From assembly GCF_003725995.1 (NCBI RefSeq), contig NZ_QIBX01000013.1, positions 1-64,000 of the forward strand: 64,000 bases of DNA. The letters are read 5' to 3'. Position 1 is the stretch's first letter. Every line of letters begins with the position of its first letter. The notes below the pieces were generated by a model. It was not told the origin of the DNA, did not search any database, and was given only the letters and a program-made list of their open reading frames with translations. A program made the translations under genes and the position numbers. Shown piece after piece: positions 24,447 to 33,048 of this stretch. The DNA is from Slackia equolifaciens. Lineage in GTDB: Bacteria; Actinomycetota; Coriobacteriia; Coriobacteriales; Eggerthellaceae.

Positions 24447-25164
24447 GGACGCCGTCCTTTTGAATCGTATGGGCGTAGGCGCTGGCCAGGGCCTGCATTT
24501 CGGATTCCTCGAATCGCCTGAGGGCGATTTTGACCTGAGCGTGCCGCCTCACCGCCTCTCCGAGCGCCTTCTGGTGCGCGATGTCAGGCACGATGAGGGG
24601 AAGATCGCGAATCTGGTCAAGGGTCAGAAGCGCCGAAGAGCCGCCGGCGCGTTTCGACTGCAGGGCCTTCAACGTGGAGGGCAAGGCCAAAAAACCCGCA
24701 AGGTACCACGGGTCGAGCATTGAGCGCGTATTCTCATCCATGCGTATGACCGCGCAGGAGTTGGGGATGAATGCACCCGTTTCATCAGGGCCTATGCATG
24801 CGCATGAGAACGGGGGAGCGAGTGCGAGAATGACGTCGCCCTCGCGCGTGAAGCCGTCTTGCGGCGCGTTTTCATCCAAAAGAGGCATGTCGAAAAGCCG
24901 TGCGTCTGCGTACGCCTCGCCGAGCGCCTTGAGATTGAGCACGGGCATGGCGCGCCATGTGCGTTCGCGCCGCTTTCGCCCCCGTCGCGGAGCGGCGGGA
25001 TTTTCGGGCTGGGATCCTGCGGGGCTTTCAGGTGGGAAAACGCTCTTTTCTGCCTGGCCTGCGGGCTTCACGTAACGCCGCAAGGGTTTACCGTACGTTA
25101 TCAGCGCATGGCCGCCGCGCTCCGCTTGCTTCTCCGCTATTTCGCCGAATCTGATTTCCTGCAT
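24439..25164 (-). CDS. HsdS-like half specificity protein (single TRD)
   Basis: 241 aa, about half the usual HsdS length. Residues ~80-235 match one target-recognition domain of type I specificity subunits: GDVILALAPPFSCACIG, a central DPWYLAGFLALPSTLKAL helix, then GGSSALLTLDQIRDLPLIVP and IAHQKALGEAV. HsdS proteins read DNA and dock methylase subunits; a half-size form would need to dimerise. The N-terminal ~75 residues are basic and Pro-rich. ATG 25164 follows AAGGA. It is first in the leftward arm of a divergent locus and overlaps the HsdM-like gene downstream. No HsdR is present. Confidence 0.68.
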   Translation of the reverse strand: MQEIRFGEIAEKQAERGGHALITYGKPLRRYVKPAGQAEKSVFPPESPAGSQPENPAAPRRGRKRRERTWRAMPVLNLKALGEAYADARLFDMPLLDENAPQDGFTREGDVILALAPPFSCACIGPDETGAFIPNSCAVIRMDENTRSMLDPWYLAGFLALPSTLKALQSKRAGGSSALLTLDQIRDLPLIVPDIAHQKALGEAVRRHAQVKIALRRFEESEMQALASAYAHTIQKDGVHE

Positions 25165-25517
25165 ATCGTTTTTCCTTCTGCATCTTTCACGCGGCTCGGC
25201 AGGTCTGACCGCTTAAAGCTTTGCTGATTCGCCCGCTGAAGCTCCCGTGCCATTCGCCATTGCTTCTCCCGCGCTGCTGCTTTGTCCCATGCCACCCGTT
25301 GCTTACTCGTATCGCTGATTCGCTTCGTTCTTGCGTCCTCATTTCTTCGCGCACGGATCAAAGGGGCCGTCGAACATGACGCTCCGCTTGCGTGTCCTCA
25401 TCATAATCCACTTCAAATTAATGCACAAGAAAGATTGTACTTGACAAAATGAAAGGACCGTATATGATTGAGTCATAAAGAGTACAATTGAAATTGTTCA
25501 GTAAAGGAGCGTATCAA
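25165..25517. promoter_or_regulatory. divergent intergenic region of the Hsd-like/AAA locus
   Basis: 353 bp separating the leftward HsdS-like pair from the rightward HsdM-like/AAA genes. A near-consensus rightward promoter is visible: TTGACA 25441-25446, 16-bp spacer, TATGAT 25463-25468. It is flanked by ATTGTAC (25434-25440) and GTACAAT (25482-25488), and an ATGATTGAGTCAT dyad overlaps the -10 box. These dyads look like operator sites. The left half (25165-25400) has a TTG-started frame of 74 codons on the minus strand that lacks a ribosome site. Confidence 0.6.
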
Positions 25518-26573
25518 ATGGACGAGAGCAAACTGACGCAGGGATATGGGGCGGAAAACGAGTCCAAGGCCGCATGCGGCTCTAAGCGCAATGCCTGGTT
25601 CAATCTTTGGGACGACCTTCCCGTGAGCGACGGGTCGTCATGCAGGCTGATTGAGGCGTTTGCCCAGCGGCTCAGTGAAGCGTGCGCATCCAAGGGCCGT
25701 TCGGTGGTTGTGCGCGACGCCCATGACACTTCGGCGGAAGAGGCGGCTCGCGCGTTGCTTTCAACGGCACACGGGCTTGCTCCCGATGGCATGGCACTGG
25801 TGACGGTGCCGGGGGCGCTGACGGCTTCTGCCGAGGCGCAAGCGGCGTGGGATGACCTCGCCCAGCACAATATCGTGGCCGCCGTTATGGAGATGCCTGC
25901 CATGCCGGTGGATGGATGGAGGGCACGCACGTTGCCGTACGTCGCGTTCGTGCTCGATGCCACTCGTAAGCCGGAAACGCCCGTGGCAATCATGAGGTTT
26001 AACCGCGAGTGCTTGCTGTCGGAAAACGCGAGAGCGGCTCGCAACGTCGTGCGCGTCGCGGGCAACTTCCCTCGCTTTCAGTTGGCCGATGAGGAGCGTG
26101 CCGCGCAGATGATGGACGAGGCGGCCGCCTTCCTTGTTGACCTGGTTGCGAACCCGCGCGTAATCGCAGGGGTGTCATGCCTGGTCAACCCCGCCATCGT
26201 GCGCCGCGGCGGTCGTCCGGCGGGCGCTGTAGACTCGGGTGCTGCGGAGCCGTTGAACGTCGCCGCCCTGGATGCCGACGAGGTGTCGGGCGCCGCCTCC
26301 CTCGGCGCCGAGGCGCCGTCGGACGCACGGGGCGCGTGCTTGTACGCCCCTCTAGCGCATGCAAGCTATTGCTTCGACGATTACGCCCATGACGTGCGGT
26401 TTGGCATAGGCGGCGTCACGCTCCACGAGGCAGGCAAGGCTCGCTATGCGCAGTGGAAGGCAGATATGAAAGTCCAGAACGAGCAATGGGACGCGCAGGT
26501 TGCCGCCGAAGAGGAGGCGCTGCTTGAAGGCCATGAGGCACAAGGGGAGGCGCACTTCGATGGCAGCCGATGA
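25518..26573 (+). CDS. second HsdM-like fragment protein
   Basis: 351 aa. Residues ~95-165 (APDGMALVTVPGALTASAEA, then QHNIVAAVMEMPAM and LPYVAFVLDATRK) follow the C-terminal half of the HsdM methylase domain, where 'G..a.VvP.g.L...iR..L.....avi.LP......tgi..VL' is typical. SAM-binding motif I and NPP(Y/F) are missing. The rest is Ala-rich with a charged C-terminal helix. ATG 25518 follows AAAGGAG at 8 bases and sits downstream of the promoter at 25441-25468. The last 14 nt overlap the AAA+ gene, indicating coupling. It complements rather than duplicates the HsdM-like protein of the opposite arm; whether they interact is unknown. Confidence 0.55.
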   Translation: MDESKLTQGYGAENESKAACGSKRNAWFNLWDDLPVSDGSSCRLIEAFAQRLSEACASKGRSVVVRDAHDTSAEEAARALLSTAHGLAPDGMALVTVPGALTASAEAQAAWDDLAQHNIVAAVMEMPAMPVDGWRARTLPYVAFVLDATRKPETPVAIMRFNRECLLSENARAARNVVRVAGNFPRFQLADEERAAQMMDEAAAFLVDLVANPRVIAGVSCLVNPAIVRRGGRPAGAVDSGAAEPLNVAALDADEVSGAASLGAEAPSDARGACLYAPLAHASYCFDDYAHDVRFGIGGVTLHEAGKARYAQWKADMKVQNEQWDAQVAAEEEALLEGHEAQGEAHFDGSR

Positions 26574-27891
26574 GAATACGCTTGAAACGCGCAGGTCGCG
26601 TTTGGCTCGAAATGCGGCAGCCGAAGAGCGTTCTGAGGAGGCGACCGATGAGCCCCGCATCCGGGGGCTCTTCGCCTTCGAGGCTGTGGTGCCCGAGGAG
26701 GACGACCTTGAAGCCGTGGCCAGCATGGTGCGTGTGCTCAACGATCTTCGGCAGCTGCGCTTGGCGTGCCGGTGGTTCGAGGAATGCGAGGACGGCATCG
26801 CCGTTTCCGTTGCCGGCGAGGTGAAGGTGGGATTTCCAGAATTCACAACGCGGGGAGGGGTGCGGGTTGCTGCGCTGCAGGAACATCTTGAGCAGGCGTT
26901 CGGGTGCGTGCGCGGTCTGCGCGGCATCGAGCCGAGCCTTGCCAATCGCGACGATTTGGCGCTGGCGAATCTGCTCGCCGGTCCCTTGTCGCGAGCCGCG
27001 AAGCCCATCGAACGTCGCCCGCTTCAAGACGGGGCGCCCGCGCCCCGCAGCGCTGCAAGCCTGCTGGATGATTTGGTGGGCATGGAAGATGTGAAGCGCC
27101 GCTTGCGTGACATGGCGAAGTTTGCGGCCGTCAAGGCGTCGCGCCCCGAGGCGACTCCTCCCATGCTGCACGCGTGCTTCCGTGGCGCTCCGGGAACGGG
27201 CAAAACCACGGCGGCCCGCATCTACGCGCGCATGCTGTCCGAAGCGGGGGCGCTGCGCAAGCCCGACTGCTTCGTGGAGGTGGACCGTGCTGACCTTGTG
27301 GGCGAATACGTGGGCCATACGGCGCCTAAGGTCCGCTCGGTCCTGAAGCGCGCTCGAGGCGGCGTGCTGTACATCGACGAGGCGTATCAGCTGGCTTCAT
27401 CGGACGGATCGCCGCGCGATTTTGGCAAAGAGGCGCTTTCGGCCCTGGTGAAAGGCATGGAAGATGAGCGCGCCGATGTGGTGGTGATTTTGAGCGGGTA
27501 CACCAAGCCCATGGATGATATGATTTCGGTAAATCCAGGCTTGCGCAGCCGCATCGGTTTTTACCTGGACTTCCCCAATTATTCGGGCGCGGAGCTTGCT
27601 CAGGTGGTGTGCCGGCTGGCGCACGCCGAGGGGCTGGATGTGCGCGATGGCGCGTGCGAAGCGCTTGAGGCCGCCCTGGACAAGGCCGCGGCGCATGCGG
27701 GCGAGGAGTTCGGCAACGCCCGATTCGCACGCACGGTATTCGAACGGTGCGAGATGCGCATCGCGGTTGATGGCCTGCCGTCCGCGATTACCGCGGAGGT
27801 GGTGGAGGCGGTGTTTGCCGACGACGACATTGCCGCTTGCGTGCGCGGGACATCGAAGGTGCGCGTGGGCTTTTGCGCGCCGGCAGCGTGA
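26560..27891 (+). CDS. CbxX/CfxQ-type AAA+ ATPase
   Basis: 443 aa. Residues ~170-400 form an AAA+ module of the CbxX/CfxQ/SpoVK group: DDLVGMEDVKRRLRDMA, Walker A GAPGTGKTT, the EYVGHTAPKVRSVLKRARGG pore/helix region, Walker B VLYIDEAYQL, sensor 1 VVILSGYTKPM and the arginine-finger loop NPGLRSRIGF. Such ATPases remodel protein partners (rubisco, ESX substrates, others). The N-terminal ~165 residues contain a possible globular domain that I do not recognise. ATG 26560 follows AGGGGAGG and lies inside the end of the HsdM-like gene. The pairing with restriction-like fragments is unusual. Confidence 0.9.
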   Translation: MAADENTLETRRSRLARNAAAEERSEEATDEPRIRGLFAFEAVVPEEDDLEAVASMVRVLNDLRQLRLACRWFEECEDGIAVSVAGEVKVGFPEFTTRGGVRVAALQEHLEQAFGCVRGLRGIEPSLANRDDLALANLLAGPLSRAAKPIERRPLQDGAPAPRSAASLLDDLVGMEDVKRRLRDMAKFAAVKASRPEATPPMLHACFRGAPGTGKTTAARIYARMLSEAGALRKPDCFVEVDRADLVGEYVGHTAPKVRSVLKRARGGVLYIDEAYQLASSDGSPRDFGKEALSALVKGMEDERADVVVILSGYTKPMDDMISVNPGLRSRIGFYLDFPNYSGAELAQVVCRLAHAEGLDVRDGACEALEAALDKAAAHAGEEFGNARFARTVFERCEMRIAVDGLPSAITAEVVEAVFADDDIAACVRGTSKVRVGFCAPAA

Positions 27892-27923
27892 ATCTGGGGT
27901 GCGTGATATGTGAGGAGGAGCAG

Positions 27924-28358
27924 ATGGAGCGATTCGGCGAGCATGCGCGCCTGTGCTGCGCATTCGACATGCGCGACCCCAATATGGCGTATCGAGCGCT
28001 TGACTTTGAGGTGGTTGCCCGCTTCGGCGAGTGCACAAGGTCGGAGGACGGCTCGATTCTGCATTGGAACTACGAGTGGGACGAGGGCTATCGCGAGCTC
28101 GTGCGATGCCGTAGGTGTGGCGCGTTGCTCATCCATCAGCATGACGAGCGCCACGGCTTTGGCCGCGAGGATGACTGCATGGATGACTGGCTGCCGGTTG
28201 AGAGCGAGGAAGAAGCCGTCGAGGCGAATCGGTCGTTTGCTCGCGGCGCCCTCCAGAGCGCTTGCGCAACGCGTTGGCTTATGTGCACGAACGGCACGTG
28301 TAGCTATCGAGGGCCCGCAGGCGGCATCGCGGCGCCAGAGGGCCGGCGCGACTCGTAG
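27924..28358 (+). CDS. small cysteine-rich protein, unknown function
   Basis: 144 aa, not recognised. It has a possible zinc knuckle (CRRCGALLIHQHDERH then a later DDC) and a C-terminal CTNGTC pair, and is acidic in the middle. ATG 27924 follows AGGAGG by 5 bases, 33 nt after the AAA+ gene, so it is likely the last gene of that transcript. It could be an accessory factor of the AAA+/Hsd-like locus; there is no direct evidence. Confidence 0.6.
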   Translation: MERFGEHARLCCAFDMRDPNMAYRALDFEVVARFGECTRSEDGSILHWNYEWDEGYRELVRCRRCGALLIHQHDERHGFGREDDCMDDWLPVESEEEAVEANRSFARGALQSACATRWLMCTNGTCSYRGPAGGIAAPEGRRDS

Positions 28359-28563
28359 CGCTTTTGCGAAGGCCCTTCCTGCTCGATTGCCTGGTTGAGC
28401 GGTCCGCTTGCTTGCCGGTGGTAATTGGCTGCCTGTTTGTTGAAGCCCCACGTCTTCTAGAATGGCGCGGGGCTTTGTCGTGTATGATGCAATATTTGGA
28501 AACAATGCGCAGCCGGGATCGTCCGTGCTGCGATATGCAATGCAGGAATCTACGAGGTGGAGC

Positions 28564-30138
28564 ATGGGAATTCGTGCGAAGATTGCGGCGTTCACGGGCC
28601 GTGCCGCTCGTTGGGGCGGCGAGACGTTCATGCATCGCACGGCGGGTAACATCCCCGGCGCGATCGCGCTCAAAATCGACCCTTTGGTGCTGGTCGATTT
28701 GGCGAAAAGCGTTGATCCGATAATCGTGGTCAGCGGCACGAACGGCAAAACCACCACTACCAACCTCATCGCCGATTGCCTGGCCACATCGGGCAGGCGG
28801 CTGGTGTGCAACCGCGAAGGCAACAATCTGCAGTCCGGCGTGGTCACGGCGCTTTTGGCGGGCCCTGAGGCCGGGAAGGCGCAGACGGCAAGCGTATCGT
28901 CGGGCGTATCTCATGCGGTAGGGGGTTCGTCGAGCGCGCATCAAGAAACAGACGCAACGCGGGGCTCTGCGGCGGTGTCGGGGTCTGCCATCCCCATCGC
29001 GTGCTTCGAGTGCGATGAGCTCTACACCAAGTTCGTGCTGCCGCGCGTGAAGCCGCGCTATTTCATGCTGCTCAATCTGTTCCGCGATCAGCTGGATCGC
29101 TTCGGCGAGATCGACCGCATCCAGGATGTGATCGCTGAGGCTCTGCTCAAGACACCCGAAACCATCTTTATCTACAACGGCGACGACCCCTTGTGCGCGG
29201 CCATCGCCGACCGCGTGTCCAACAGGTCGTTTGCGTTCGGCATCAAGGGCGACCTGGGGCTTTCCGCCGACCGCGTGAGCGACAGCCGCTTCTGCCAGAA
29301 GTGCGGCGGCGTGCTGGAATACGAATACGTGCACTATGACAAGCTGGGCGCATACCGCTGCAAGGAGTGCGGATGGGGCAGGCCCGAGCTGAAGTTCGCC
29401 GCCGAGAACGTGCGCGCGACCGCCGAAGGCTTCGTGTTCGACATTGATGGGCACGAGGTGCGCACGGGGCAAACGGGCGTGTACATGGTGTACAACGTGC
29501 TGGCGGCTTATGCGGCATCCAAGATGTCCTTCCTGGTGGAATACGATGGTTTCCAAAAGGGTGTATTGGCGTACCGACCCACGAACGGACGCTTGCAGGT
29601 GTTCGACTTCGGCGAGCGCAGCGTGATGACCAATCTGGCCAAAAACCCCACCGGCTTCAACCAGAACATCCGCATCGTGCTGCAGGAGCAGGGACGCGTA
29701 CTGGCCTTGTTCGTCAACGACAACGACCCCGACGGGCACGATGTCTCGTGGTTCTGGGACATCGACTTCGAGAACTGGGCGCATATCGAAGGCCTCAAGG
29801 CGTTCGTGGGCGGCAGCCGCGCGAACGACATGCAGGTGCGCTTGAAGTATGCCGGCATCAAGGCCCAGATTGTGGATAACGTCGCTCAGGTTATGGAAGC
29901 GACCTGCGCCGAGGATGGACGCGCTTACATCATTGCCAACTACACGGCGTTGCCCGAAGTGCGTCGCGAGCTTGAAAAGCTGCATGCTGAATGGGAATCT
30001 ACAGGAAATGTTCCCTGGAGTGAGCAAGTTTCGAATTCCATTCAAGATTCTCAAAGCGATAAAGCGCAAAATATAGTGCAAGACTCAAATATAAATGAAG
30101 TTTCTAAAGGAAACCAAGTATCCAAAGAGGGGAACTAA
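28564..30138 (+). CDS. murT: lipid II isoglutaminyl synthase, Mur ligase-like subunit
   Basis: 524 aa. MurT works with GatD to amidate the D-glutamate of lipid II in the cytoplasm, an essential step in many Gram-positives. The Mur ligase ATP site is SGTNGKTTTTN (G58, K62). An inserted CxxC pair (FCQKCGG ... CKECGWG) is the zinc ribbon typical of MurT, and the C-terminal half is the DUF1727 domain. A Gly/Ser-rich insert (~105-140) is unusual. ATG 28564 follows GAGGTGGAG. The last ~45 codons (30000-30138) are sharply AT-rich and encode a polar tail unlike the rest. gatD starts one base after the stop. Confidence 0.93.
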   Translation: MGIRAKIAAFTGRAARWGGETFMHRTAGNIPGAIALKIDPLVLVDLAKSVDPIIVVSGTNGKTTTTNLIADCLATSGRRLVCNREGNNLQSGVVTALLAGPEAGKAQTASVSSGVSHAVGGSSSAHQETDATRGSAAVSGSAIPIACFECDELYTKFVLPRVKPRYFMLLNLFRDQLDRFGEIDRIQDVIAEALLKTPETIFIYNGDDPLCAAIADRVSNRSFAFGIKGDLGLSADRVSDSRFCQKCGGVLEYEYVHYDKLGAYRCKECGWGRPELKFAAENVRATAEGFVFDIDGHEVRTGQTGVYMVYNVLAAYAASKMSFLVEYDGFQKGVLAYRPTNGRLQVFDFGERSVMTNLAKNPTGFNQNIRIVLQEQGRVLALFVNDNDPDGHDVSWFWDIDFENWAHIEGLKAFVGGSRANDMQVRLKYAGIKAQIVDNVAQVMEATCAEDGRAYIIANYTALPEVRRELEKLHAEWESTGNVPWSEQVSNSIQDSQSDKAQNIVQDSNINEVSKGNQVSKEGN

Positions 30139-30139
30139 T

Positions 30140-30874
30140 ATGACGGTAAAGCCTCTGACAATCGTGCATCTGTTTCCCGAACTTTTGAACCTGTATGGCG
30201 ATGGCGGCAACGTGATCTGCCTACGTCGCCGCCTAGAATGGCGCGGCCTGCCTGTGGAAGTGCAGGAAGTGGGCATGGGCGACGCGATGGATTTCTCCCG
30301 TGCCGACATCGTGTTCATCGGCGGCGGGGCCGACCGCGAGCAGATGATCGTGAAAGACGCCATGATGGAACGCAAGTCCGAGCTTTCGGCCTACGTGGCC
30401 GACGGCGGCGCGCTTCTGGCCGTGTGCGGCGGCTATCAGTTCCTGGGGCACAGCTATGCGATGGACGACGTGGTGGTAGAGGGCCTGGGCATCATCGACA
30501 TGGAAACGGTGCGCGGCGAAGGGCGCCTGATCGGCAACGCTGTCATCCAAAGCGATATCTGCGACATGCCGATCGTGGGGTTCGAGAATCACGGCGGACG
30601 CACCACATTGGGCTCGGGCGTGAATCCGCTCGGCCGCGTGCTGGGCAAGACGTTCGGCAACAACGGTCAAGACGGCTTCGAGGGCGTGCACCAGGGCAAC
30701 CTGATCGGCACCTATCTGCACGGACCGCTTCTGCCTAAGAACCCCCAGGTGGCCGACTGGCTTATTGCGCGCGCCTACGAGCGCCGCGGCGATGCGATCG
30801 GGCTCGAGCCGCTCGACGACGCCGAGGAGCTTGCCGCCAACCAGGTCATGGCTCGTCGCTTGGGAGTGGCATAA
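30140..30874 (+). CDS. gatD: lipid II isoglutaminyl synthase, glutaminase subunit
   Basis: 244 aa class I glutamine amidotransferase that frees ammonia from glutamine for MurT. The nucleophile elbow is AVCGGYQFLG with C96; the catalytic His is H194 in TYLHGPLLPKNP. The N-terminal LFPELLNLYGDGGN segment is typical of GatD/CobQ-like proteins. ATG 30140 lies one base after the murT stop, with GAGGGG inside the murT end as ribosome site, so the two subunits are made together. Confidence 0.93.
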   Translation: MTVKPLTIVHLFPELLNLYGDGGNVICLRRRLEWRGLPVEVQEVGMGDAMDFSRADIVFIGGGADREQMIVKDAMMERKSELSAYVADGGALLAVCGGYQFLGHSYAMDDVVVEGLGIIDMETVRGEGRLIGNAVIQSDICDMPIVGFENHGGRTTLGSGVNPLGRVLGKTFGNNGQDGFEGVHQGNLIGTYLHGPLLPKNPQVADWLIARAYERRGDAIGLEPLDDAEELAANQVMARRLGVA

Positions 30875-30885
30875 GACGGCGATAC

Positions 30886-30928
30886 TTAACGCGTCTGAAA
30901 CGGACGACCTCACGTCAGGTGATACTAT
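30886..30928 (+). promoter_or_regulatory. GlnR-box-like site and promoter of glnA
   Basis: TTAAC (30886-30890), 6 bp, GAAAC (30897-30901) fits the gTnAC-n6-GaAAC half-site pair known for Streptomyces GlnR. A -10-like TACTAT lies at 30923-30928. Position and match suggest control by the GlnR-like protein encoded just after glnA. Confidence 0.5.
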
Positions 30929-30964
30929 AGCCGGATAAAGTGCTGCCGGCATGTTGGAGGAACA

Positions 30965-32296
30965 ATGATCGATACGAAGGCATACGTCATCAAGCAGATC
31001 GAAGAGCGTGACATCCGTTTTCTTCGCCTGTGGTTCACCGATCTTCTGGGCGGCCTGAAAAACGTCGCCATTACGCCCTCCGATGTGGAATCCGCCTTCG
31101 AAGAGGGTGTGGGTTTTGATGGTGCGAGCGTAAACGGCCTGGCTCCGCTGCAGGAAAGCGACATGCTGGCGCATCCCGACCCCTCCACCTTCCAGATGCT
31201 TCCGTGGCGTCCCGCCAACAATGGCGTGGCGCGTATGTTCTGCGATATCCGCACGCCCGACGGCGCCCCTGCGGCGGGCGATTCTCGTCAGATCCTCATG
31301 CGCGTGCTGGATAAGGCTTCCGACATGGGCTATTCGGTCAATGTGGGCACTGCCATCGAATACTTCTGCTTCAAGAGCGACGAGGCGCCCGAGCCCATCG
31401 ACCGAGGCGGCTACTTCGACCTTGCCCCGCTCGACAACGCTGCCGATCTGCGCCGCGACACCGTGCTCACCCTTGAACAGATGGGCATCCCCGTCGAGTA
31501 TTCGCACCACGAATCGGCGCCTGCGCAGCAGGAAATCGACCTGCGCTATAGCGATGCCCTTGCCGCGGCGGACGCCGTGATGACCTCGCGTCTGGTAATC
31601 AAGGAAACGGCATGCGAGCGCGGCCTGTATGCCACGTTCATGCCCAAGCCGCTCGAACATGAGCAGGGTAGCGGCATGCATATGCATATGTCGCTGTTCG
31701 ACGGCACCGGCAACGCCTTCTTCGACGCCGACGACCCCGAGGGCTTTGGCCTTTCGTCGGTGGCAAAGCGCTATATCGCCGGCCTTTTGAAGTATGCTCC
31801 GGAGTATTCCCTGGTCACCAACCAGTACGTGAATTCCTACAAGCGCATCGTGTCGGGCTTCTGCTGTCCTACGCATATCTGCTGGGGCAATTCCAACCGC
31901 TCGGCCATGGTGCGCGTGCCGCGTTACAAGCCCGCCAAGGGCAACTCCACGCGCGTGGCTGTGCGCAGCGTCGATTCGGCTGCGAACCCCTACCTGGCGC
32001 TTTCGGCTCTCATCGCCGCCGGTCTGCGCGGTATCGAGGAGAACCTCCAGCTGCCGGCGCCGCTCACGGAAAACGCGTTCGAGCTTTCCACCGCGCAGCG
32101 CGAGGAGCTGGGAATCGCCGCGCTGCCCACCGACCTCTCGCGCGCCGTGGACGCGTTCGAGAAGTCGGATTTCATGCGCGAGGTACTGGGCGAGGCTGCT
32201 CATGCGTGGCTCGTGGAAAACAAGCGTGCCGAGTGGGAGCAGTACCGCGCACATGTGACGCAATGGGAAATCGATCGCTATCTGGCGACGCTGTAG
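30965..32296 (+). CDS. glnA: glutamine synthetase, class I (alpha type)
   Basis: 443 aa, the usual length of GSI-alpha dodecamers. The beta-grasp domain carries the FDGASVNGLAPLQESDM loop; metal and substrate residues lie in HHESAPAQQEIDLRY and GSGMHMHMS, and the ATP loop in NSYKRIVSGF ... NRSAMVRVP. The tyrosine adenylylated in beta-type enzymes (NLYDLP) is absent: the matching stretch reads ENAFELS. ATG 30965 follows GGAGGAAC. The gene follows gatD by 90 bp with its own promoter-like region and precedes the GlnR-like regulator by 18 bp. Together with glnN this genome has two unrelated glutamine synthetases. Confidence 0.97.
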   Translation: MIDTKAYVIKQIEERDIRFLRLWFTDLLGGLKNVAITPSDVESAFEEGVGFDGASVNGLAPLQESDMLAHPDPSTFQMLPWRPANNGVARMFCDIRTPDGAPAAGDSRQILMRVLDKASDMGYSVNVGTAIEYFCFKSDEAPEPIDRGGYFDLAPLDNAADLRRDTVLTLEQMGIPVEYSHHESAPAQQEIDLRYSDALAAADAVMTSRLVIKETACERGLYATFMPKPLEHEQGSGMHMHMSLFDGTGNAFFDADDPEGFGLSSVAKRYIAGLLKYAPEYSLVTNQYVNSYKRIVSGFCCPTHICWGNSNRSAMVRVPRYKPAKGNSTRVAVRSVDSAANPYLALSALIAAGLRGIEENLQLPAPLTENAFELSTAQREELGIAALPTDLSRAVDAFEKSDFMREVLGEAAHAWLVENKRAEWEQYRAHVTQWEIDRYLATL

Positions 32297-32314
32297 CAGG
32301 AAGGAGGCGAAACC

Positions 32315-32986
32315 ATGCATTCGAAGACCATCTTAGTTTCTTGCGGACGAACGGTGACGCCCGAGCATGCTGCCACGCTGTTCGCCTCGATGGATGCCGA
32401 GGTGCGCGTGCTCAAGGCGCCTATTAGCCAGGTGATTTCCATGGGCCGCAATCTGGATGCCGATCTTTTGGTTGTGGACGACACCGACGGGTCGTGCGAT
32501 ATCGCACGCCTTGCGCAGGCGCTTACGGGCGGGCAGGCGGCGCTGTTTTTGGTGGTGGACGAGGGCGACATCGAAACCCTGCGCCTTCCTATGCAGGTAG
32601 CGCTGGATTTTGCGTCGTCAGGGGCATCGGATGAAGAGATGAAGCTGCGTTGCCGCAGGCTTCTGTGGCCGGGCGAGGCCACGGCCGACGCCGATTTCGT
32701 GCACGTGGGTTCGATGACCATCAACCTTGCTACCTACCAGGTAAAAGTTGCGGGTGAGCCCATTGACCTTACGTTTATGGAATACGCGCTGCTGTCGTTT
32801 TTGGCCACGCACCCCGGGCGCATTTACTCGCGCGAGGTGCTGCTGTCGCAGGTGTGGGGCTTCGACTATTATGGCGGCAGCCGCACGGTTGATGTTCACG
32901 TGCGACGCCTGCGTGCCAAGCTGGGCCCCGAGATGGCGCAGCATCTGGAAACCGTGCGCGGCGCAGGATACCTCTGGGTGAACTAA
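32315..32986 (+). CDS. GlnR-like OmpR-type nitrogen regulator
   Basis: 223 aa. The C-terminal domain (~125-222) is an OmpR winged helix: LTFMEYALLSFLATHPGRIY, VLLSQVWGFDYYGG, RTVDVHVRRLRAKLG, GAGYLWV. The N-terminal domain is receiver-like but diverged, as in actinobacterial GlnR, which works as an unphosphorylated dimer and switches nitrogen genes. The VVDDTDG stretch matches the VLVDGRRD position of GlnR. No histidine kinase is adjacent. ATG 32315 follows GGAAGGAGG, 18 bp after glnA, so the two are probably co-transcribed. GlnR-box-like sites precede glnA and amtB. The assignment rests on domain shape and neighbours. Confidence 0.78.
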   Translation: MHSKTILVSCGRTVTPEHAATLFASMDAEVRVLKAPISQVISMGRNLDADLLVVDDTDGSCDIARLAQALTGGQAALFLVVDEGDIETLRLPMQVALDFASSGASDEEMKLRCRRLLWPGEATADADFVHVGSMTINLATYQVKVAGEPIDLTFMEYALLSFLATHPGRIYSREVLLSQVWGFDYYGGSRTVDVHVRRLRAKLGPEMAQHLETVRGAGYLWVN

Positions 32987-33048
32987 ATCCTGCGTTGGCC
33001 CGCGTCCGTACCGCGCTGCGAATCCGTTGCGCACGTTGAGAAATGCCG

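Noticed and set aside
23133-25164. A complete type I restriction-modification system
   Set aside because: No HsdR, only half an HsdS, and no HsdM with both SAM and catalytic NPP(Y/F) motifs, so classical restriction is not supported.
25137-25361. 74-codon minus-strand frame overlapping the HsdS-like start
   Set aside because: Needs a TTG start with no ribosome site; it lies in the divergent regulatory region. A small leader protein cannot be fully excluded.
28279-30081. A 600-codon minus-strand frame opposite murT
   Set aside because: Shadow of murT, without family resemblance or ribosome site.
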